The notes under the pieces were generated by a model, which did not search any database, had not been told where the DNA came from, and saw nothing but the letters and a program-made list of their open reading frames with translations. From Acidimicrobiia bacterium (lineage in GTDB: Bacteria > Acidobacteriota > Vicinamibacteria > Vicinamibacterales > SCN-69-37): a DNA stretch of 64,000 nucleotides. Below are positions 16,105 through 23,195 of the stretch, in pieces. The stretch is from positions 62,001 through 126,000 of the forward strand of contig VFZF01000007.1 in NCBI GenBank assembly GCA_016871335.1, given 5' to 3'. Each line of letters begins with the position of its first letter. Position 1 is the first letter of the stretch. A program made the translations under genes and the position numbers.

Positions 16105-16515
16105 TCAGCCAAGGCTGCCGGCAGCCTTGCTCAGTCGACCGTCCTCGCACAGAAACCGCACGTCGTCGTCATGAGCCGTCGCGAGGATGCGTTCGAAGGC
16201 GGCGAGGTGGATGGCATCAGCCGCACGAAGCCCGTGTCTTTCGGCGAGCCTGGCGGAATGCGCCGCGAGGTCGGCATCGATACCCACGGCGATCCACGAC
16301 GGCCAATCGGCTTCGAACGCCTGCCTCGCGGCTTTCAGCGCGGCCGGTTTGACGCTCTTGTCGCGACGACGCCGTTCAAAGGCTGCACAGGCTTCCGGAT
16401 ACGCGAGCAGCGACGTCGCGACCAGGTTCGCATCGGCCACCGACGCCATTACCTCGTCCGAATCGTCTTCGCGAATGTAGAGCTTCACGATGACCGAGGT
16501 GTCGAGGTACCGCAT
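16105..16515 (-). CDS. PIN-domain ribonuclease toxin, VapC type
   Basis: The 136-residue protein begins MRYLDTSVIVKLY, giving the first PIN acidic residue (Asp5). A conserved Glu lies in AYPEACAAFERR and the late acidic pair in LRAADAIHLAA. Length and order are normal for VapC, so the toxin appears intact. The start is fixed by a TGATG junction with the upstream antitoxin gene. VapC toxins cleave tRNA or rRNA when freed from antitoxin. Confidence 0.9.
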   Translation of the reverse strand: MRYLDTSVIVKLYIREDDSDEVMASVADANLVATSLLAYPEACAAFERRRRDKSVKPAALKAARQAFEADWPSWIAVGIDADLAAHSARLAERHGLRAADAIHLAAFERILATAHDDDVRFLCEDGRLSKAAGSLG

Positions 16516-16649
16516 CACCGGCGATCCTCGATCACCACTTGTGACGTGGGCTTGCCACGATCGATGATCGTCAGACGGCCACCACGCTGGACCCGCTTGA
16601 GCTGCTGACTCAGCTGGGCTTTCAGTTCCCGGACGCCACTCTTCAACAT
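16515..16649 (-). CDS. Short Phd/YefM-type antitoxin partner of VapC
   Basis: The 44-residue product starts MLKSGVRELKAQLSQQLKRV and continues with a LTIIDRGKPTSQVVIEDRR tail. The pattern VRELK..LS..L..V..G..L.I.DRGKP is the N-terminal DNA-binding fold of Phd/YefM antitoxins. It lacks most of the usual C-terminal toxin-neutralising arm (common length is 70-90). Its TGA shares one base with the vapC ATG (TGATG), so the pair is coupled. TAATGT (16656-16661) lies 6 bases before the ATG, again a leaderless layout. Confidence 0.82.
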   Translation of the reverse strand: MLKSGVRELKAQLSQQLKRVQRGGRLTIIDRGKPTSQVVIEDRR

Positions 16650-16655
16650 GTGGAC

Positions 16656-16661
16656 ACATTA
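16656..16661 (-). promoter_or_regulatory. -10 box TAATGT of the toxin-antitoxin pair
   Basis: The box lies 6 bases before the antitoxin ATG with no Shine-Dalgarno. Confidence 0.45.
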
Positions 16662-17052
16662 CCGTCGTCTATGTGGACCCGCCAAGTCGACAGGTTGATG
16701 GATAACAACATTGGCAGAAAGACGCAAGGCACCGTTCCCCGGTGGGAACGATGGCCTCTCGCGACGTCTTCAGGCTCTCACTCGTGCGTCAGTTGGTCAC
16801 TGGGCGACGGCCACCAGAAAGCGGCAGGAGCATGGGTGTGAACAACGACGTCATGCCTAGTTCGGCGGAGCATCTTCAGCAGAAAAGTTCGTTCTGCCCA
16901 CCTCCTGTTTCGAGGCGACCCGGCCACCTCATGCCTCAGTGCGTCGAACACAACCTCAGCGGGATCAGCTTTGCGGTCGCCAACGCGTCCGGGTTCCTTG
17001 CGAGAGCACTGGAAGCAACGCCACCGCAGGCTTATCGTCGGCCACAGATGCG
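16662..17052. other. Gene-free stretch
   Basis: About 390 bases lie between the toxin-antitoxin promoter and the serine hydrolase stop. Short frames on both strands have no recognisable protein pattern, start signal or repeat. It may be old gene debris, but I see nothing that can be named. Confidence 0.5.
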
Positions 17053-18492
17053 TTACGGCGTCTTCACAAACCGCAGGTCCCACACGCGATCCTGCGTGAC
17101 GCTGAATCCGGTCACGCGTCCGTTTTCGCGACGGAACGTCACCTGGCCGAGGCCCGCACCGGCTTCAAATCGATCGCGCGAATGCGGACGCAGTGAGATC
17201 AGCGAATCCGGGCGACGCCGAATCACCAGCGAGCCGTTCTCGACGGAGACGATCAGGCGGAGCTCAACCTCGTCGCTGTCATACGTGCCGGCAAACGCCT
17301 CGAGATCATCAGCTGTGGGTTTGTACGTGGCGTCCGGTGCGATACCGACGAGCGGGCCCTGTGCCTCGCTTAACACCACCGGGCGTGGCGCAGTCGCGTT
17401 GGCGCGATCACCGAGATAGATGTCGCTGACCGACCGTGCGAACTGCGTGGCGTTGGCGTTGCCCGCATTGCACAACACTGCGACTGTCAGAATCGCCGAT
17501 GGATAGTACGTCAGGAACGCACGGTAACCCGCCGTCGCGCCGGAGTGATACACCTCAGGCACACCCTTGTAGACACCGGTGAAGACTCCAAGGCCGTAGT
17601 GCAGGTCACGCCCATCAGGCAGCTTCGCCATCGTCTGCTGTTCGATGGCGACACGCGCACCTGAGAGCGGGCCGTCCGACACCGCACGCTGCCACTTCAG
17701 CAAATCCCCAACAGTGGTCAGCAGTCCGCCGTTCCCGTGCACGTTCTCAAGCGGCATGTCCTGACGGAATCGCGCCAACCCCTGTGGGCTGTATGCCACG
17801 GCGCGGCCGGGCACGATGCGCGTGTAGTCATCTCGCCAGGATGTGTGTGTGAGGCCCAGCGGCTGGAAGAGACGTGTACGGCTGAACTCGGCAAACGACA
17901 TTCCGCTTGCACGCGCGATGATCACCGCCGCGAGGTTGTAGCCCGAATTGCTGTACGACCACATCGAGCCAGGCGCAAAGTTCAACGCGCGCTGGCGGCT
18001 CAGAATGTCGACGACGTGCCCGTGTGTGTAGGTACGAGCGCCACGCGGCATGCCGGCAATCCCCGCCAGATTGCCCCAGTCACGCAGTCCACTCGTGTGT
18101 GAGAGCATCTGCCGAATCGTCACAGGGGCTTCATACGTCGGCAACTCCGGCACATACTTCCGCACGTCGTCATCCAGCGACACCTTGCCGTCACGCGCCA
18201 GCAGAATCATGGCCGCCGCAGTGAACTGCTTGGACACCGACCCCGCCTCGAAGATCGTCTCCGGCCTGTTGGGGACCGCGTGCTCCAGTTCCGCCATGCC
18301 GTAGGCACGCTGCAACACGCTCGCACCGTTCTCGGCCACACCCACCGCACATCCCGGTGTGGCCTTGTTCCAGGCCGCAAACACCTTGTCGACCGCCGCC
18401 TCCCGGGTCGTGGGCTGCGCCGGTGCAGCCACTTGCGCCACCACAGCCACGCCGGCGAAGACGGAGAGCAGGACGGAGAGTCGGATTTTCAT
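17053..18492 (-). CDS. Serine hydrolase, class C beta-lactamase/penicillin-binding-protein family
   Basis: The 479-residue protein has a signal peptide (MKIRLSVLLSVFAGVAVVAQ). The SxxK motif is Ser85-Val-Ser-Lys88, YSNSGYN gives the YxN box and HSGATAGY the third (HxG in place of KTG). After the catalytic domain, about 110 residues with DLEAFAGTYDSDEVELRLIV form the lipocalin-like C-terminal module common in this family. Activity may be as an esterase or D-amino-peptidase instead of beta-lactam hydrolysis. The start at 18492 follows TAGAAT by 8 bases. The upstream frame MGGWADGRMG is word-repeat sequence. Confidence 0.9.
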   Translation of the reverse strand: MKIRLSVLLSVFAGVAVVAQVAAPAQPTTREAAVDKVFAAWNKATPGCAVGVAENGASVLQRAYGMAELEHAVPNRPETIFEAGSVSKQFTAAAMILLARDGKVSLDDDVRKYVPELPTYEAPVTIRQMLSHTSGLRDWGNLAGIAGMPRGARTYTHGHVVDILSRQRALNFAPGSMWSYSNSGYNLAAVIIARASGMSFAEFSRTRLFQPLGLTHTSWRDDYTRIVPGRAVAYSPQGLARFRQDMPLENVHGNGGLLTTVGDLLKWQRAVSDGPLSGARVAIEQQTMAKLPDGRDLHYGLGVFTGVYKGVPEVYHSGATAGYRAFLTYYPSAILTVAVLCNAGNANATQFARSVSDIYLGDRANATAPRPVVLSEAQGPLVGIAPDATYKPTADDLEAFAGTYDSDEVELRLIVSVENGSLVIRRRPDSLISLRPHSRDRFEAGAGLGQVTFRRENGRVTGFSVTQDRVWDLRFVKTP

Positions 18493-18500
18493 AAGCGGGG

Positions 18501-18506
18501 ATTCTA
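18501..18506 (-). promoter_or_regulatory. -10 box TAGAAT of the serine hydrolase gene
   Basis: The box lies 8 bases before the ATG at 18492. It faces the ggt -10 box at 18548 across a word-repeat tract. Confidence 0.55.
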
Positions 18507-18507
18507 C

Positions 18508-18545
18508 GCCCATCCGCCCATCCGCCCATCCACCCACCCATCTGG
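18508..18545. repeat. CGCCCATCCGCCCATCC-word tract
   Basis: Four to five near-tandem CCCATCCG/CCCATCCA words lie in the divergent promoter region between the serine hydrolase and ggt. They fall between the two -10 boxes, where -35 elements would be expected. Confidence 0.65.
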
Positions 18546-18559
18546 GTTAGGCTGTGCGC

Positions 18560-20329
18560 ATGAAATTGCGCATGATTGCCGCCCTCGCTGTGACCGCCGC
18601 GCTGGCGGCCCCCGCCACGCCGGTCTCCACCCAGGCCCAGCCCGATCTCGGCACGTTCGCTCGGGAGGGAGTGGTCGTCTCCTCGTCGGACATTGCCTCG
18701 GACATCGGTGCGGCCGTGCTCGCGCGCGGAGGCACGGCGGTTGATGCGGCCGTGGCGACGGCGTTTGCGATGGCGGTGACCTACCCAACCGCCGGCAATA
18801 TCGGTGGTGGCGGGTTCATGATCGTGCGCCTGCCTGACGGCACCGCCACAACGTTTGATTTCCGCGAGAGGGCGCCCGGCAAGTCGACGCCGACGATGTA
18901 TCTGGACGCGCAGGGAAACATCAACCGCAATCTCACGGCAGCGGGATATCTGGCGCCTGGAGTCCCGGGCACGGTGCGTGGACTTGCGATGGCGCACTCA
19001 CGCTTTGGCAAGATGCCGTGGCGGGATCTGGTGATGCCAGCCGCCGACCTGGCGCGCAACGGGTTCCTTGTGTCGCGATCGCTGGCGGGCGGCCTCAACC
19101 GCGAAGTGGCCGGACCGATGAAGCCTTTCCCCGGTTCGGTGGCTGCGTACGGCAAACCCGGCGGCGGTCAGTGGGCCGAGGGTGACACGATCGTGCTCGG
19201 CGATCTGGCGAAGACCCTCACGGCGATCGCGACCGATGGACCCGACGCGTTCTACACAGGCTGGATTGCCGACACGATCGAAAAGGCGATGGCCGCCAAC
19301 GGCGGCCTGATCACCAAGGCCGACCTCGCCGCGTACCAGGCGAAGGAACGGCAGCCGGTGCGCGGTACATTCCTGGGTTACGAGATCATCTCGATGCCAC
19401 CACCAAGTTCGGGCGGCACGGCGCTGCTGACCATGCTGAACATGCTCGAAGCGCTTGAGATTCAGAAGCTGCCGCGCCTCTCGGCAGAGGCCGTGCATCT
19501 GACCACTGAAGCGCGGAGGCGCGCGTTCCTTGATCGGGCCCGCTTCCTCGGCGATCCGGATTTTGTCGAGGTGCCCGTGGCGCGGCTGATATCAAAGGCA
19601 CACGCCACCGACCTGATCAAGACGATTGATCCCAAGCGCGCATCCTCGTCGGTGGAGCTCGGCAAGGACATCGTGACCGTGCCTGGCGAGGAATCCGACG
19701 AGACCACACACTTCTCGGTCGCGGATCGGAACGGCATGGCCGTCTCGTTGACGTACACGCTCGAGGGTGGCTACGGGGCGCACCTCGTGATTCCAGGCAC
19801 AGGATTCCTGCTCAACAACGAGATGGGCGACTTCAACAAGAAGCCCGGCACGACCAACCTCACCGGCGACATCGGCACGCCTGCAAATCTGATCGCGCCC
19901 GGCAAGCGCATGCTCAGCTCCATGACGCCCGTCATCGTCGCCCGCGGCAGCCGCCTCGTGCTGGTGACCGGATCTCCTGGTGGACGCACGATCATCAATA
20001 CGTCACTTGACGTGGTACTCGGCGTCACCGCGTGGGGTCTCACCGGTCGCGAGGCTGTGGATGCGCCGCGCATGCATCACCAGTGGCTGCCCGATCGTCT
20101 TTCCATCGAAGCCAACGGCGTCAGTGACGACGTGCAGGCGACGCTGAAGGCCCTCGGTCACGACGTGCGCGTCGGCGGAACGCAGGGATCAGCCCAGACG
20201 ATCTGGGTGCATCCGAACACCGGCGCGATCTACGGCGTCGCCGATCGGCGCAGTGCGGACGCGAAGGCGTCTACACCGACGACGACGCCGGAGGCTCAGA
20301 GCGGTGCGCCATCGGGAGTCCGACGGTAA
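18560..20329 (+). CDS. ggt: Gamma-glutamyltransferase precursor
   Basis: The 589-residue protein begins with a signal peptide (MKLRMIAALAVTAALAAPATPVSTQA). The self-processing site is TTHFSV, with nucleophile Thr382 at the start of the small subunit. Further landmarks are VVSSSDIASDIGAAVLARGGTAVDAAVATAFA near the N-terminus, LLNNEMGDF, and SPGGRTIINT. These are the standard glutathione/gamma-glutamyl-binding segments. It cleaves gamma-glutamyl bonds in the periplasm. TAGGCT lies 6 bases before the ATG, and the GTG two codons upstream overlaps that spacing. The final 25 residues are low-complexity Thr/Pro/Ser. Confidence 0.93.
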   Translation: MKLRMIAALAVTAALAAPATPVSTQAQPDLGTFAREGVVVSSSDIASDIGAAVLARGGTAVDAAVATAFAMAVTYPTAGNIGGGGFMIVRLPDGTATTFDFRERAPGKSTPTMYLDAQGNINRNLTAAGYLAPGVPGTVRGLAMAHSRFGKMPWRDLVMPAADLARNGFLVSRSLAGGLNREVAGPMKPFPGSVAAYGKPGGGQWAEGDTIVLGDLAKTLTAIATDGPDAFYTGWIADTIEKAMAANGGLITKADLAAYQAKERQPVRGTFLGYEIISMPPPSSGGTALLTMLNMLEALEIQKLPRLSAEAVHLTTEARRRAFLDRARFLGDPDFVEVPVARLISKAHATDLIKTIDPKRASSSVELGKDIVTVPGEESDETTHFSVADRNGMAVSLTYTLEGGYGAHLVIPGTGFLLNNEMGDFNKKPGTTNLTGDIGTPANLIAPGKRMLSSMTPVIVARGSRLVLVTGSPGGRTIINTSLDVVLGVTAWGLTGREAVDAPRMHHQWLPDRLSIEANGVSDDVQATLKALGHDVRVGGTQGSAQTIWVHPNTGAIYGVADRRSADAKASTPTTTPEAQSGAPSGVRR

Positions 20330-20332
20330 AGA

Positions 20333-20474
20333 TCAGGATGCTCGCAATGACGGCCGGGCTGCGAGCAACCAGATGACATCGGTCACCTTCCTGCGTCTGA
20401 ACACGATTTCACCCAACGCGCCGATCAGGAATATGCCGGCAATGGTCAGCAGGAACAGAGCGACTGGACACACA
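20333..20474 (-). pseudogene. Fragment resembling a cation:proton antiporter N-terminus
   Basis: The minus strand reads ALFLLTIAGIFLIGALGEIVFRRRKVTDVIWLLAA, matching the start of CPA/Kef-type antiporters (LL.IG.IFLLGAL.E..F.RT.VPDV.WL.LAG). It hits a stop at 20333, while a +1 frame continues SILIFTVGLP. Only about 45 residues survive. It is one of three gene pieces packed between ggt and the next gene. Confidence 0.5.
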
Positions 20475-20482
20475 GACACGGA

Positions 20483-20656
20483 CTACCGCACCGCGAAGCG
20501 CACGGACTGCGTGGTGCCGCGAGCCTCAAGCGACAGCAGGTAGGCGCCGGGGGTTAGCGTGTCGACGGGAATCGCGACCGACACGTCGACATCTCCCTGC
20601 GCGAATTGCGCACCGTCAATCGTGTTGGTGGCGGTCCACACCGTCGCGCCATCGGC
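20483..20656 (-). pseudogene. C-terminal fragment of an unidentified exported beta-rich protein
   Basis: The minus strand reads ADGATVWTATNTIDGAQFAQGDVDVSVAIP, followed by LTPGAYLLSLEA and a stop. This looks like the last two strands of a beta-sandwich (PGAYLLSLEARG). Upstream of residue A68 of the open frame, the sequence belongs to a plus-strand gene piece, so this gene is cut at about 20656. Confidence 0.5.
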
Positions 20657-20809
20657 AGCAACAACGGCAGCATCAACATCGACTTCCCGATCACCGTACA
20701 GGGCAACATCGGAGGCCGGCGCCGCGAATTCGAGACCACACTCGGCTCGGACGGGCCCACGCTCGAAGTCCGCACATCCAACGGCAGCGTTCGGGTGGGA
20801 CGACGGTAA
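20654..20809 (+). pseudogene. C-terminal fragment of a DUF4097-type adhesin-like protein
   Basis: The plus strand reads GSNNGSINIDFPITVQGNIGGR, then DGPTLEVRTSNGSVRVGRR and a stop. The repeating NGSI...GSV pattern and terminal VRTSNGSVRV are typical of DUF4097 beta-helix proteins. It lacks its N-terminus and abuts the minus-strand fragment head to head. Confidence 0.6.
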
Positions 20810-20813
20810 CTCG

Positions 20814-20873
20814 TAGGGCCCGCTGAACTGCAGCGGGCCAGCGTCTGGCGCGCTCAAGTTCAGCGCGCCCTAC
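20814..20873. repeat. Pair of REP-like hairpins, one of each stem type
   Basis: The first hairpin (20814-20839) has the CC stem GGCCCGCT/AGCGGGCC. The second (20848-20873) has the CG stem GGCGCGCT/AGCGCGCC. The first opens with TAGGG and the second closes with CCCTA, so the pair is an outer inverted repeat. Both stems are perfect although they differ by a paired base change. Confidence 0.88.
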
Positions 20874-20905
20874 GAAAAGCGGGACGCGCCCTGCGTGTTT
20901 CCGTA

Positions 20906-20911
20906 TAGACT
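20906..20911 (+). promoter_or_regulatory. -10 box TAGACT of the MFS/epimerase operon
   Basis: The box lies 6 bases before the GTG at 20918; TATAGA at 20904 is an alternative register. No Shine-Dalgarno is visible. Confidence 0.5.
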
Positions 20912-20917
20912 CCCGGC

Positions 20918-22207
20918 GTGCTGAACCGCATCGGCCTCAATCGCCCGGAACTCCGGGCGTGGGCCATGTACGACTGGGCCAACTCCGCGTTCCAAACGAC
21001 GATCATCGCGGGCGTCTTTCCGATCTACTTCAAGCGCGTTGCCGCCGCCGGCCTGCCTGAGAACATCCAGGACAGCCGGTATCTGTGGACGACGACCGCG
21101 GCCATAGTGATCATGGCGCTGCTGGCGCCGATCTTCGGCGCGATGGCCGACGCCAAACCGATCAAGAAGACGCTGCTCTCCGCCTTCATGCTGGTCGGCT
21201 CGGCGTGTTGCCTGGGTATGTGGTTCATCCGGGATGGCGACTGGATGCTCGCCCTCATGTTGTTCGGTCTGGGCAACATTGCGGTGGCGGGCAGCATCGT
21301 GTTCTACGAATCACTGCTGCCGCACATCGCGACACCGCACGAACTCGACAAGGTGTCCACCGCAGGTTATGCGATGGGATATATCGGCGGCGGCGTGCTG
21401 CTGGCCGTGAACCTGCTGATGATCCAGCAGCCGGGCTGGTTCGGGCTGCCCGACGCAGGCGTGGCCACCCGGCTGTCGTTTGTCACGGTCGGCGTGTGGT
21501 GGATTCTCTTCACGATTCCCGTGTTGCGTCGCGTGGCGGAGCCGGTGATCACGCGCCCCAGCGGCGCCACGACCGTCGGCGGCGAGGTACAGGCAGCGTT
21601 TACGCAACTGCGGTCAACGTTCCACGAACTGAAGCACTACAAACACGCCGTGCTGATGCTCGTGGCGTTTTTTCTCTACAACGATGGCGTCCAGACCATC
21701 ATACGCGTCGCCACCCTGTACGGCGAAGGCATCGGCATCGACACGGGCTCGATGATCACGGCGCTGCTGCTGGTGCAGTTTGTTGGTGTGCCCTGTTCAT
21801 TTCTGTTTGGCGCACTGGCCGGTCGCATCGGCGCCAAACGCGGCATCTTCCTGGGCCTCTCGGTGTACCTGGTCATCACGGTACTGGCGTACTTCATGAC
21901 CAACGCCACGCACTTTTATGCACTCGCCATCATGGTGGGCCTGGTGCAGGGCGGCACCCAGGCGCTCAGCCGGTCGCTGTACGCATCCATGATTCCGAAG
22001 GCCAAGTCGTCGGAGTTCTTCGCGTTTTTCGGCGTCTTCGAGCGGTACGCCGGCATTCTTGGTCCTGCCATGTTCGCCATTGTCGCAGGCGAAGGGTCCA
22101 GTCGCAACGCGATTCTGTCGTTGGTGGTGTTCTTCGTTGCAGGCATGATCGTGTTGTCGCGTGTCGACGTTGACGAAGGTCAACGCGCCGCGAGGGAGGC
22201 TGCATGA
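20918..22207 (+). CDS. MFS transporter, UMF1/Atg22-like family
   Basis: The 429-residue protein has 12 predicted helices and the UMF1 N-terminal signature AWAMYDWANSAFQTTIIAGVFPIYF. Other landmarks are PIFGAMADAKPIKK after helix 2 and VGLVQGGTQALSRSLYASMIPKAKSSEFFAFFGVFERYAGILGP in the second half. The family is related to yeast Atg22 amino-acid effluxers; the substrate here is unknown. GTG at 20918 is chosen from the -10 spacing; ATG at 20966 is a possible alternative. Its TGA overlaps the ATG of the next gene. Confidence 0.9.
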   Translation: MLNRIGLNRPELRAWAMYDWANSAFQTTIIAGVFPIYFKRVAAAGLPENIQDSRYLWTTTAAIVIMALLAPIFGAMADAKPIKKTLLSAFMLVGSACCLGMWFIRDGDWMLALMLFGLGNIAVAGSIVFYESLLPHIATPHELDKVSTAGYAMGYIGGGVLLAVNLLMIQQPGWFGLPDAGVATRLSFVTVGVWWILFTIPVLRRVAEPVITRPSGATTVGGEVQAAFTQLRSTFHELKHYKHAVLMLVAFFLYNDGVQTIIRVATLYGEGIGIDTGSMITALLLVQFVGVPCSFLFGALAGRIGAKRGIFLGLSVYLVITVLAYFMTNATHFYALAIMVGLVQGGTQALSRSLYASMIPKAKSSEFFAFFGVFERYAGILGPAMFAIVAGEGSSRNAILSLVVFFVAGMIVLSRVDVDEGQRAAREAA

Positions 22208-23127
22208 AGTACGTCATCGCTGGAGGATCGGGGTTCCTGGGACAGACGCTCGTCCACGCGCTGCAAGCGGGTGGACACGATGTCGTGGTGCTTACACGCG
22301 GCCGGGGACGCACGATGGACAGGGTCCGCCATGTGACCTGGTCCGCAGAACCGGGCAGCGCGACTGACTGGCATCAGGAGATCGACGGCGCAGACGGGGT
22401 GATCAACCTGGCCGGGTCGGGCATCGCCGACAAACGATGGAGTGCGGCGCGGAAGGAAGATCTGAGGTGGAGCCGCATCAGCGCCACACGCGCGCTGGTG
22501 GGAGCCATTCGCGCAGCCACGACACGCCCCGCCGTGTTTCTCTCGGGGTCGGCTGTCGGCATCTACGGGCCTCAGCCGGTCGACGGCCCTCCACTGGAGG
22601 AATCAGCCCCTCCAGGCGACGACTTCCTCTCCAAACTCGGTGTCGATTGGGAGGCTGAAGCGCACCCTGCCGCTGCACTCGGCTGCCGCGTCGTCATTCT
22701 CCGCACGGGCATCGTGCTGGCCCGCGACGGGGGTGCGCTGCAGAAGATGATTCCGCCGTTCCAGTTCTTTGTTGGGGGACCACTGGGGTCCGGGCGCCAG
22801 GTGATGTCCTGGATTCATCGCGCGGACTGGATCGAGCTGGTCGTCTGGTTGCTGCGCCGATCCGACGCCGTCGGCGTATTCAACGGCACTGCTCCCCATC
22901 CGGTGACAAATGCCGAGTTCTCCAAGGCGCTCGGGAAGGCCCTCGGACGGCCGAGTCTTTTTCCAGTCCCCGGCTTCGTCCTCAAGCTCATCGTCGGCGA
23001 AATGGCAGGCCCCGCCCTGCTCGCCGGCCAACGGGTGGTCCCCAAACACGCCCTCGACCTGGGGTTCACCTTCCAGTATCCGGATATCGCGAGCGCCCTC
23101 GCTCGCGCCGTGCACAACCAAAAATGA
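22204..23127 (+). CDS. TIGR01777 family epimerase (NAD-dependent, YfcH-like)
   Basis: The 307-residue protein starts MKYVIAGGSGFLGQTLVHAL, a Rossmann GxxGxxG. It continues with VINLAGSGIADKRWSAARKEDLRWSRI and the SAVGIYG catalytic-type motif. The C-terminal DUF1731 segment contains the GMGGPLGSG-equivalent FVGGPLGSGRQVMSWIHRAD and LAGQRVVPKHALDLGFTFQYPDIASAL. The substrate is unknown. It is coupled to the MFS gene by an ATGA overlap. Its stop codon lies inside a 20-bp inverted repeat. Confidence 0.92.
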   Translation: MKYVIAGGSGFLGQTLVHALQAGGHDVVVLTRGRGRTMDRVRHVTWSAEPGSATDWHQEIDGADGVINLAGSGIADKRWSAARKEDLRWSRISATRALVGAIRAATTRPAVFLSGSAVGIYGPQPVDGPPLEESAPPGDDFLSKLGVDWEAEAHPAAALGCRVVILRTGIVLARDGGALQKMIPPFQFFVGGPLGSGRQVMSWIHRADWIELVVWLLRRSDAVGVFNGTAPHPVTNAEFSKALGKALGRPSLFPVPGFVLKLIVGEMAGPALLAGQRVVPKHALDLGFTFQYPDIASALARAVHNQK

Positions 23128-23172
23128 GCTCGGAGGTGATTTCCGGAGAAATCACCTCCGAGCTCATATAAT
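23124..23172 (+). promoter_or_regulatory. Perfect 20-bp inverted repeat abutting a TATAAT box
   Basis: Arms 23124-23143 and 23148-23167 pair perfectly around a 4-base loop. The left arm contains GGAGGTGAT (an ideal Shine-Dalgarno) and the right arm ATCACCTCC (identical to the 16S rRNA 3' tail). The last T of the right arm is the first base of TATAAT (23167-23172), the likely -10 box of the next gene. It may be an operator or cruciform, or an mRNA end for the epimerase gene. Confidence 0.8.
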
Positions 23173-23195
23173 CCCGGCACCGGAGGAGAAGCTTC

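Noticed and set aside
16840-16900. Possible integron attC or tRNA-like element near GCCTAGTTCGGC
   Set aside because: No complete attC core pair, no cloverleaf and no integrase nearby.
18493-18537. N-terminal extension MGGWADGRMG of the serine hydrolase
   Set aside because: It is translated word-repeat sequence and overlaps the -10 box; the signal peptide starts at 18492. The same applies to MGGWVDGREWG before 12630.
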